Shown piece after piece: positions 6,864 to 13,060 of a stretch of DNA of 17,148 nt (position 1 is the first letter of the stretch; each line of letters begins with the position of its first letter). Under the pieces are notes generated by a model. It was not told where the DNA came from. It was given only the letters and a program-made list of their open reading frames with translations, and made no database searches. A program made the position numbers and the translations under genes. This DNA is from JBEIFW01 sp044370695. GTDB lineage: Bacteria > Actinomycetota > Acidimicrobiia > Acidimicrobiales > Ilumatobacteraceae. The stretch is taken from the NCBI GenBank assembly GCA_044370695.1, contig JBILVB010000084.1, positions 1 through 17,148 of the forward strand, written 5' to 3'.

Positions 6864-8058
6864 CCCCGATTCGGGTGGAGGCACCGAACGCGACCAGCGC
6901 GATCACGACGAGCGCCCAACGGGCGAGGTCGTAGCTGCCGGTGCGGTCGTGCACCGCTGCGACGGCCAGCGGGCCCAGCGCCGTGGCGGCGGTGCCCGCG
7001 GCGGCGATCACGCCGGTGATCGCCCCGTAGTCGGCGGTGCCGTACAGGTCGCCGATCAGCGAGGCCCGCAGCAGGGTGGTCATGCCGCGCGCCATGCCGT
7101 AGACGGTGACGAACACGATCACGGTCGCCGTGCCGGTGCCGACCGCGAGGATGCCGACGCCGAGTGCGAACGCCGCGAACACCACCCCGGTCGCCACGGT
7201 GTTGCCGAACCAGCGCCGCACCGGGGCGAACAACAGCCGACCGGGTACCTGCATCGCGCCGAGCGCACCGGTCGCCCCGGCGGCGAACGCGGTGGTGTGG
7301 CCGGACTCGGCGAGCAGCGCCACCTGGTGCACGGCGAGCGCCGAGGCGACGAACGACGACGTCACGAACGCAGCGAGCACCGCCGGGAACGCCGGCAGGG
7401 CGAGCACGGCGCGCACGGCCAGGCCGCGGCGCGCCCGATGTGCCGGACCGGAGGTGCCGGGCGGGGCCCGCAGCACGATGGCGTGCAGCGGCACGCAGAT
7501 CACCGCCAGGGCGACCGCCAGGATCGCAAGCGCCCGTCGCCAGCCGTAGGTGGCGATCAGGTGGTCGTGCACGGGCAGGAAGATGGTGCTCGCGAAGCCG
7601 GCGGCCAAGGTGACGAAGGTGAGCGCTCGCACCCGACTCCGGTCGAACCACTTGGCGACGACCGTGAACGCCGCTTCGTAGAGCACGGTGGCCATCGCCA
7701 CCCCAAGAAACGCCCACAGCACGTAGAACGCGACGATCGAATCGATCGCCGACCACGCCAGCACCCCGAGCGCAGCCGCGGCCGACCCGGCGGTGAGCAG
7801 CCAGCGAGGGTTGTGCCGGTCGAGCCACCGTCCGACGGACACGGCGATGGCCCCCTGGGTGACCAGCGCCAATGAGAACGCCCCGGTGGTGGCCGAGCGG
7901 GACCAACCCAGCTCGGCCTCCATCGGGGCCAGGACCACGGGGAACCCGTAATAGATGATTCCCCACGTGACGGTCTCGGTGACGGCGAGCGCAGCGACGA
8001 TCGCCCACGCCCGCCCTCGTTGGACCGACTCGACGTCGGTCGGCGGTGACTCGGTCAG
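6817..8058 (-). CDS. MFS transporter, probable non-canonical (CTG) start
   Basis: Major facilitator transporter of the monocarboxylate/oxalate-formate-like branch, with about 12 membrane helices, the loop-2 motif GRWLDRHNPRWLL, and ASLIGDLYG in the C-terminal half. Substrate unknown. The first ordinary start codon in frame is a GTG at 7938 (373 residues), but it falls at the end of membrane helix 1: the frame upstream encodes RAWAIVAALAVTETVTWGII and then YYGFP, a typical first helix. Going upstream, the frame has no ATG, GTG or TTG before the stop at 8086-8088. The CTG at 8056-8058 overlaps the TGA of the acyl-CoA dehydrogenase gene (CTGA), like an ATGA coupling, and gives 413 residues, normal for the family. 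A start at 7938 with a lost helix, or a sequence error, are the alternatives. The 3' end overlaps the convergent CopD-like gene. Confidence 0.85.
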   Translation of the reverse strand: MTESPPTDVESVQRGRAWAIVAALAVTETVTWGIIYYGFPVVLAPMEAELGWSRSATTGAFSLALVTQGAIAVSVGRWLDRHNPRWLLTAGSAAAALGVLAWSAIDSIVAFYVLWAFLGVAMATVLYEAAFTVVAKWFDRSRVRALTFVTLAAGFASTIFLPVHDHLIATYGWRRALAILAVALAVICVPLHAIVLRAPPGTSGPAHRARRGLAVRAVLALPAFPAVLAAFVTSSFVASALAVHQVALLAESGHTTAFAAGATGALGAMQVPGRLLFAPVRRWFGNTVATGVVFAAFALGVGILAVGTGTATVIVFVTVYGMARGMTTLLRASLIGDLYGTADYGAITGVIAAAGTAATALGPLAVAAVHDRTGSYDLARWALVVIALVAFGASTRIGVNRATAPPATAHRGR

Positions 8059-9257
8059 TTCCGGGGCACCTGCGACCAGGGCACCTCACGGTCGACGCGC
8101 ACGTCGCCGGGCAGGCCGAGGACTCGCTCGCCGAGGATGTTGCGCATGATCTCCGACGTGCCGCCCTCGATCGAGTTGGCACGGCTGCGCAGGAACGCCT
8201 TCTGCAGCGTGTCGGAGCCCATGGCGTGCTCGGGGCGGATCATGTCGTAGCTGCCGTAGAGCATGCCCTCGGCGCCCTGCAGTTCGACGGCGAGCTCGTA
8301 GATCTTCTTGTTGAGATCCGCCATGTGCAGCTTGGCGATCGAGCCCTCCGGGCCGGGGGTGCCGAGCTTGCGGTTCTGCGACGCCCGGATGTTGGTGAGG
8401 CGCAACACCTCGGCCTCGGACCACAGCGACATCACCCGGTCGAGCAGTTCGGCGGTCTTGCGCTCGGCCGGCAGGGCCTCCCACAGCCGGACGACCGACC
8501 CGATGGCGCCGCTGCCCTTGGCCGGGATGGCGCCGCCGATGGAGACCCGCTCGTTCATGAGCGTGGTGATCGACACCCGCCAGCCGTCGCCGACGGCCCC
8601 GAGCCGCTCGGCGTCGGGAATGCGGGCGTCGGTGAAGTAGACCTCGTTGAACTCGGCTTCGCCGGTCATCTGACGCAGCGGGCGCACCTCGACACCGGGG
8701 GCCTTCATGTCGACCACGAACGCCGTGATGCCGCTGTGCTTGACGGCCTCGGGGTCGGTGCGGGCGATCAGCAGCCCGTAGCGGGCGACGTGGGCGAGCG
8801 TGGTCCACACCTTCTGGCCGTTGGCCACCCACTCGTCGCCGTCGCGCACGGCCTTGGTCGACAGGCCGGCGACGTCCGAGCCGGCGCCCGGTTCGGAGAA
8901 GAGCTGACACCACACCTCTTCGCCCGTGAACAGCGGGCGCAGGTAGCGGGACTTCTGGTCCTCGCTGCCCCACACCACCACCGTCGGGCCGCACATCCCG
9001 TGACCGATCGGGTTGCGATACACCGGGTTCGGCGCCCCGGCGGCGAACACCCGCTCGTTGATCATCTTCTGCAGCTTGGGCGACAGCCCCAGACCGCCGT
9101 GGCCCTCCGGGAAATGCACCCAGGCCAGGCCCTTGTCGAACTGCGCGCCGAGGAAGGTCGCACCCGGCGTCGTGGCGGGCGGGAACTCGGCGAGCAGTTC
9201 GTCGATGAGGCGGGAAACCCGCTGCTCCTCGCCGGTGAGCACGTCGGTCATGGTCAT
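8055..9257 (-). CDS. Acyl-CoA dehydrogenase (FadE family)
   Basis: FAD enzyme introducing an alpha-beta double bond into an acyl-CoA thioester; 400 residues. Seen: N-terminal helical domain with FPEGHGGLGLSP (49-60), the family signature QLFSEPGAGSDVAGLSTKA (118-136), GQKVWTT (147-153), and the C-terminal helix IEGGTSEIMRNILGERVLGLP (363-383), where Glu364 sits at the usual catalytic-base position. The substrate (straight chain, branched or steroid-derived) cannot be told. The ATG at 9257 is chosen because GGAG lies 5 bases upstream; ATG 9251 is a close alternative, and the earlier in-frame start at 9314 adds residues outside the fold. Its TGA overlaps the proposed start of the MFS gene, suggesting co-transcription with a transporter. 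Confidence 0.93.
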   Translation of the reverse strand: MTMTDVLTGEEQRVSRLIDELLAEFPPATTPGATFLGAQFDKGLAWVHFPEGHGGLGLSPKLQKMINERVFAAGAPNPVYRNPIGHGMCGPTVVVWGSEDQKSRYLRPLFTGEEVWCQLFSEPGAGSDVAGLSTKAVRDGDEWVANGQKVWTTLAHVARYGLLIARTDPEAVKHSGITAFVVDMKAPGVEVRPLRQMTGEAEFNEVYFTDARIPDAERLGAVGDGWRVSITTLMNERVSIGGAIPAKGSGAIGSVVRLWEALPAERKTAELLDRVMSLWSEAEVLRLTNIRASQNRKLGTPGPEGSIAKLHMADLNKKIYELAVELQGAEGMLYGSYDMIRPEHAMGSDTLQKAFLRSRANSIEGGTSEIMRNILGERVLGLPGDVRVDREVPWSQVPRN

Positions 9258-9289
9258 CGTCGCTCCGACCCCCTGGGATGTCCGCTCGC

Positions 9290-9350
9290 ACCGGCCCCAT
9301 CGCCGGTATGGCACCCCGGGAGGCTAGTGGGGCCGCGACGGGGCCGTCAG
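9290..9350 (-). promoter_or_regulatory. Candidate promoter and operator upstream of the acyl-CoA dehydrogenase gene
   Basis: On the minus strand CTGACG (9345-9350) and TAGCCT (9321-9326) are separated by 18 bases and could be -35 and -10 boxes. Just downstream, ACCGG (9290-9294) and CCGGT (9303-9307) form an 18-base inverted repeat with an 8-base centre, where a repressor of TetR type could block transcription. The match is modest, and short GC-rich inverted repeats are common here by chance. Confidence 0.25.
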
Positions 9351-9362
9351 AACCGACATCGG

Positions 9363-9956
9363 TCACGCGCCGTCGGCGTCCAGGCCATCGGCGTCGAACG
9401 CGCCGGCGTCGAAGCCGGCCGCCTCGAGCCGGGCGAGCAGGACGTCGCGGATCGACTCGCCCGGCTTGCGCGCCCGGTCGCCGGTGACCCGCCAGCCCAG
9501 CCGGGACGAGTACAGCAGCGGGGGTTCCCGCAGGCGGCCGGCGCCGACCTCCGTGACGCGGGCGAAAAACAGCTCGTGATCGGCCATCGGCACGACCTGG
9601 AACGTCTCGCACCGCAACCAGGCGATCGCGTCGCGCACGACCGGGAGCCCGTCGGGCCGGATCTCGAGCAGGTCGTCGACGACGTAGCGGAACCGGTGCC
9701 CGGCGTAGGAGAAATACTGCCCGGCGAGGATCTGGTCCCCGGCGAGCATCGACACGCTGAACACCCCGGAGCCGACCATCAGCGGGTAGGTGTCGTGACG
9801 AGGCGACACCGAGGCCATCACGATCGGCTCGGCGAAGCTCACCTGGGTCACCCAATGGGAGGTGTAGGCCCGAACGATCCCGTCGTGGGCGGCGCCCACC
9901 ACCTGCACCCCGTGGATCATCTGCCCGAGGCAACGCTTGAGGACGGGATCGATCAC
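9363..9956 (-). CDS. Flavin-reductase-like FMN-binding split-barrel protein
   Basis: 197 residues. Positions 1-150 have the pattern of the flavin reductase-like domain: SHWVTQVSFAEPIVMASVSP (33-52), SGVFSVSML (63-71), and CETFQVVPMADHELFFARV (116-134). Such proteins bind FMN and either reduce free flavin with NAD(P)H for a partner oxygenase or serve other redox tasks; the partner is not apparent nearby. The last 17 residues are a degenerate Asp/Ala/Gly repeat (DAGAFDADGLDADGA) encoded by imperfect DNA repeats, probably a disordered tail. The start is GTG at 9956, with GGAGA about 12 bases upstream; ATG at 9920 would remove the first 12 residues. It follows the SirB1-like gene by 28 bases and is probably co-transcribed with it. 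Confidence 0.8.
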   Translation of the reverse strand: MIDPVLKRCLGQMIHGVQVVGAAHDGIVRAYTSHWVTQVSFAEPIVMASVSPRHDTYPLMVGSGVFSVSMLAGDQILAGQYFSYAGHRFRYVVDDLLEIRPDGLPVVRDAIAWLRCETFQVVPMADHELFFARVTEVGAGRLREPPLLYSSRLGWRVTGDRARKPGESIRDVLLARLEAAGFDAGAFDADGLDADGA

Positions 9957-9984
9957 GGTCGGGCGGGTCTCCGTTGGCCGGGTC

Positions 9985-10653
9985 TCAGTTGAGCGGTGCC
10001 ATCAGGCGGGCGAACTCGGCCCGCTCGTCGACGCCGGGGATGGCCGTGCGCAGCGCCATCACCCATCGCAGCAGGCCGAGATCCTTGCGCTGGATCGCGA
10101 TGCCCTTCAGATTGCCGAGCATCCGGGCCAGGATCGCTCGCGGCCCGACGGGGGCGAAGTCGTTCGGCCCCACCCGGTGACCGGCCGAGGCCACGAGCCG
10201 GGCGCATCCCTCGGCGTCGAGGATCGTGCCGCCGCCGAAGCAGTCCACGTAGCGGGCCGGCTGCTCGACGTCGCGCACCACGAAGTGCCCGGGCAGGCCG
10301 ATGCCGACGAGCTCGACGTCGAGCCGTTTGCCGACCTCCATGGCGATCACCGACAGCGTGATCGGGATCCCGACCCGGCGCTCGAGCACGCAGTGCAGGT
10401 AGGAGTTGCGCGGGTCGTAGTAGTCGTCACGGTTGCCCCGCAGACCGTCGGGCCCGAACAGGGTGTCGACGAGACCCTCGAGCGAGGGCTCGGACACGAC
10501 GGCGGCGATGTCGTCGAGGCGGCACAGCGCGTCGCCCACGTGCAGGTCCGGGTCGCCGCAGGCCGCCAGGCACAGCGCCGCTTCGTCGAGCCGGAACGCA
10601 AGGGCCTGCTCGGGCCCGGTCACCAACTCCACGAATCGTTCTCGCGGACCCAT
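9985..10653 (-). CDS. SirB1-type transglutaminase-like protein
   Basis: 222 residues. The middle carries the SirB1 N-terminal (transglutaminase-like core 2) pattern: DDYYDPRNSYLHCVLERR (77-93), VGIPITLSVIAMEVGKRL (94-111), GIGLPGHFVVR (118-128) with His123, and a YVDCFGGG segment (135-142) with Asp137; then NDFAPVGPRAILARMLGNLKGI, usual in this family. Cys88 together with His123 and Asp137 could make a Cys-His-Asp triad, but whether the family is enzymatic is unclear. Related proteins often carry TPR repeats at the C-terminus; this one stops soon after that point. I place the start at ATG 10653, which sits 8 bases after TAGTGT on the minus strand; a GTG at 10665 in frame is the longer alternative. 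Confidence 0.82.
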   Translation of the reverse strand: MGPRERFVELVTGPEQALAFRLDEAALCLAACGDPDLHVGDALCRLDDIAAVVSEPSLEGLVDTLFGPDGLRGNRDDYYDPRNSYLHCVLERRVGIPITLSVIAMEVGKRLDVELVGIGLPGHFVVRDVEQPARYVDCFGGGTILDAEGCARLVASAGHRVGPNDFAPVGPRAILARMLGNLKGIAIQRKDLGLLRWVMALRTAIPGVDERAEFARLMAPLN

Positions 10654-10661
10654 GGGTTCCC

Positions 10662-10667
10662 ACACTA
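10662..10667 (-). promoter_or_regulatory. -10 candidate for a leaderless SirB1-like transcript
   Basis: TAGTGT on the minus strand lies exactly 8 bases before the ATG at 10653. There is no convincing Shine-Dalgarno for either possible start codon. A -10 at this distance places the transcript start at or next to the start codon. Confidence 0.4.
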
Positions 10668-10703
10668 GGGCCGCTGAATTCCCGAGTCACACGACAGTGC
10701 CGC

Positions 10704-10709
10704 TACCGT
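10704..10709 (+). promoter_or_regulatory. -10 candidate for a leaderless acyl-CoA synthetase transcript
   Basis: TACCGT lies exactly 8 bases before the ATG at 10718 and no Shine-Dalgarno is present. The box plus spacer (TACCGT then CCGCGGCC) is nearly identical to the one before the SDR gene at 16518-16534 (TACGGT then CCGCGGGC). Confidence 0.5.
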
Positions 10710-10717
10710 CCGCGGCC

Positions 10718-12277
10718 ATGTCGTTCCCTGGCGCCTACGTCGCTGAGCAGCCCGACAAGCCCGCCTACATCATGGGCACCTCGGGCGAGGTCGTCACCTA
10801 CGCCGAGCTCGACGAGCGGGCCAACCGCCTCTCGCAGCTCTTCCGGGCCGCCGGCCTGCAGCCCGGCGACCACGTGGCGTTCTGCATGGAGAACCACGCC
10901 CGCTATCTCGAGATCTGCTGGGGCGCCCAGTACGCCGGGCTCGTCTACACCGCGTGCTCGTCGCGGCTCACCTCGGGCGAGTTGGCCTACATCCTCAACG
11001 ACTGCGGGGCGCGGGTGTTCATCACGTCGCGCTACAAGGCCGACCAGGCCGCCGAGATCGTGGCCGACACCCCGAACGTCGAGCTGCGCCTGATGCTCGA
11101 CGGGGTGATCGAGGGCTACGAGAGCTTCGAGGCCAAGGTGGCGGAGTACCCGGCCACCGCATTGGCCGACCGGGTCAACGGCGACGACATGCTCTATTCC
11201 TCGGGCACGACCGGGCGCCCGAAGGGGGTCAAGCGCGAGTTCGTGGCCACGCCGCTGGGCACGCCCGACGGGGTGACCAACCTGGCGACGATGCTGTTCG
11301 GCATCGGCAAGGACTCCGTCTACCTGTCGCCCGCGCCGATGTACCACGCGGCACCGCTGCGGTTCTGCATGGGCGTGCTGCGCCTGGGCGGCACGGTGAT
11401 CGTGATGGAGCACTTCGATCCCGAGCAGTACCTGGCGCTCGTCGAGCGGTACCGGGTGACGGCCACGCAGGTGGTGCCCACGATGTTCGTGCGCATGCTG
11501 AAGCTGCCGGCCGAGGTGCGGGCCCGCTACGACGTGTCGTCGCTGCAGTGCGCCGTGCATGCGGCCGCGCCGTGCCCGGTGCAGGTGAAGCACCAGATGA
11601 TCGAGTGGTGGGGCCCCGTCCTGCACGAGTACTACGCCGGCACCGAGGGCAACGGATTCGTCTACTGCAACAGCCCGATGTGGCTGGCCCACGCCGGTAC
11701 GGTCGGCACGCCGATCAACTGCACGCTGCACATCTGCGACGAGAACGGCGTCGAAGTGCCGCAAGGGGAATCGGGGACGATCTTCTTCGAGGGCGGTGGC
11801 GTGTTCGAGTACCACAACGACCCGGAGAAGACGAAGGGGTCGCGCCATCCCGAGCATGCGAACTGGTCGACGCTCGGCGACGTCGGGTACCTCGACGCCG
11901 ACAACTTCCTCTACCTGACGGACCGCAAGGCGTTCATGATCATCTCCGGCGGGGTGAACATCTACCCGCAGGAGGCCGAGAACGTCCTCGTCACCCATCC
12001 CAAGGTGGTCGACATCGCCGTGTTCGGCGTGCCCAACGAGGACTTCGGCGAAGAGGTGAAGGCGGTCGTCCAACCCGTCGAGATGCCGGCCGACGACGAC
12101 GCCGCGAAGGCCCTCGAACGGGAGTTGATCGCGTTCTGCCGCAGCCAACTCGCCGACGTGAAGTGCCCCCGCTCGATCGACTTCCGGCCCGAACTGCCCC
12201 GTCACCCCACCGGCAAGCTGTACAAGCGCCTGCTGAAGGACGAGTACTGGGCGGGGCACCAGAGCCGTATCATCTGA
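10718..12277 (+). CDS. Acyl-CoA synthetase (FadD-like, ANL superfamily)
   Basis: 519 residues, full length for the family. It activates a carboxylic acid by adenylation and thioesterification to CoA. Motifs: P-loop YSSGTTGRPKGVK (160-172), HAAAPCP (281-287), EYYAGTEGNG (304-313), LGDVGYLD with Asp388, the hinge YLTDRKAFMIISGGVNIYP (399-417), and the C-terminal PTGKLYKR with catalytic Lys500. The chain length or aryl nature of the substrate is not evident; its relatives are usually called FadD or 4-coumarate-CoA-ligase-like. The true start is ATG 10718, where the fold begins; the in-frame reading further upstream runs across the oppositely oriented SirB1-like gene. Divergent from that gene with a 64-base gap. 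It probably works with the other CoA enzymes in the window. Confidence 0.94.
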   Translation: MSFPGAYVAEQPDKPAYIMGTSGEVVTYAELDERANRLSQLFRAAGLQPGDHVAFCMENHARYLEICWGAQYAGLVYTACSSRLTSGELAYILNDCGARVFITSRYKADQAAEIVADTPNVELRLMLDGVIEGYESFEAKVAEYPATALADRVNGDDMLYSSGTTGRPKGVKREFVATPLGTPDGVTNLATMLFGIGKDSVYLSPAPMYHAAPLRFCMGVLRLGGTVIVMEHFDPEQYLALVERYRVTATQVVPTMFVRMLKLPAEVRARYDVSSLQCAVHAAAPCPVQVKHQMIEWWGPVLHEYYAGTEGNGFVYCNSPMWLAHAGTVGTPINCTLHICDENGVEVPQGESGTIFFEGGGVFEYHNDPEKTKGSRHPEHANWSTLGDVGYLDADNFLYLTDRKAFMIISGGVNIYPQEAENVLVTHPKVVDIAVFGVPNEDFGEEVKAVVQPVEMPADDDAAKALERELIAFCRSQLADVKCPRSIDFRPELPRHPTGKLYKRLLKDEYWAGHQSRII

Positions 12278-12325
12278 GCCGTCCTCGGCCGGGCCGACCG
12301 CCTTGCCACACCGCGCTGCGAGTCT

Positions 12326-12329
12326 GGAG
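12326..12329 (+). promoter_or_regulatory. Shine-Dalgarno deciding the Uma2 start
   Basis: GGAG at 12326-12329 is only 2 bases from the first ATG (12332) but 8 bases from the second (12338), so the second is the better start. Confidence 0.5.
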
Positions 12330-12337
12330 TCATGAGC

Positions 12338-13060
12338 ATGACGCTCGATCTCCTCACCGACGAGGAACTCCTGGAGCAGCACCACATGAGCGCGGGCCAA
12401 CCGCACCGGAACCTCGTCACGAGGCTCTACGAAGGCCTTCGGGCCGTGTATCGCGATCGCACCGATCGCCTGGTGGTGGCCGAGATCATCTGGCGGTGCC
12501 CCGACGGCACCCGTCTCATCCCCGACATCGCCGTCGTCCACGGCGTGCCGATGGGTGATCCGGAGTCGTACCGCATCGGGATCGACGGGCCGCCGCCCAC
12601 GGTGGCACTCGAGGTCGTCTCCCCTCGGGACGACGAGAACACCTACCGCCTCAAGCTCGATCGTCACTGGCTGGCCGGCACGGGTGAGCTGTGGTTCCTC
12701 CACCACAGCACCGGCCTGGTCACCCGGTGGGTGCGGGGCGAGGAGCGGTGGATCGAAGAGCCGGATCATCGGTGCGATGCGCTCGACGGGATCAGCTTCG
12801 ACGGCTCGTCGGGGCGGATCATCCCGCGCTTCGGCGACGGGGCCGAGTTCCCCGTTTCGGTGTCGGCCGTGCTGGCTGCGGTGGCCCGAGCCGAGGAGCG
12901 GGCCGACACGGCCGAGGCGCGGGCGGCCCGGTTGGCCGAGCAGGCCGCCGACGCATCCGCCCGTGCCGCCGAGGCGTCGGCCCTTGCGGCCGAGGCGTCG
13001 GCACGCGCAGCCCGGCTCGCGGCGCAGCTTCGCGCCGCCGGCCTCGATCCCGACGCCTAG
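12338..13060 (+). CDS. Uma2-family (DUF820) nuclease-like protein with alanine coiled-coil tail
   Basis: 240 residues. The first 170 match the Uma2 family of PD-(D/E)xK-fold proteins: IPDIAVV with Asp63, VALEVVSPRDDEN with Glu92, then YRLKLDRHWLAGTGELWFL, the usual strand-helix-strand with Lys106/Lys108 nearby. The family is predicted to cleave nucleic acid but its biological role is poorly known. Residues 185-233 are seven uninterrupted heptads rich in Ala (such as ASARAAE, ASALAAE, ASARAAR), a probable thin coiled coil, ending in LRAAGLDPDA, a tail often seen in Uma2 proteins. A 14-base segment is repeated with a 21-base period at 12968-12981 and 12989-13002, so the heptads look like recent in-frame duplications. 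The ATG at 12332 is an alternative start. No toxin-antitoxin or transposase partner is next to it. Confidence 0.85.
   Translation: MTLDLLTDEELLEQHHMSAGQPHRNLVTRLYEGLRAVYRDRTDRLVVAEIIWRCPDGTRLIPDIAVVHGVPMGDPESYRIGIDGPPPTVALEVVSPRDDENTYRLKLDRHWLAGTGELWFLHHSTGLVTRWVRGEERWIEEPDHRCDALDGISFDGSSGRIIPRFGDGAEFPVSVSAVLAAVARAEERADTAEARAARLAEQAADASARAAEASALAAEASARAARLAAQLRAAGLDPDA
12968..13002 (+). repeat. 21-base-period direct repeat in the Uma2 coiled coil
   Basis: GCCGAGGCGTCGGC occurs at 12968-12981 and at 12989-13002, a period of 21 bases, that is one heptad of the encoded coiled coil. Gain or loss of a unit would keep the frame and change coiled-coil length by one heptad. Confidence 0.75.

Noticed and set aside
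6392..8182. 596-codon minus-strand open frame across the CopD-like and MFS genes
   Set aside because: It is the shifted frame of the MFS gene and the complement of the CopD-like gene; the sequence is Arg-rich without membrane helices.
9352..9363. Palindrome ACCGACATCGGT after the flavin reductase-like stop codon as a terminator
   Set aside because: The perfect stem leaves only a two-base loop, it is short, and no T-run follows.
8046..9992. 648-codon plus-strand open frame
   Set aside because: Antisense to the acyl-CoA dehydrogenase and flavin reductase-like genes, whose motifs are unmistakable.
12285..12297. TCGGCC-G-GGCCGA after the acyl-CoA synthetase gene as an intrinsic terminator
   Set aside because: A realistic hairpin has only about four pairs and there is no T-tract.
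12338..13060. Uma2 gene as part of a toxin-antitoxin, defence or mobile module
   Set aside because: Its neighbours are housekeeping and lipid genes, with no antitoxin, methylase, transposase or repeats at its borders.
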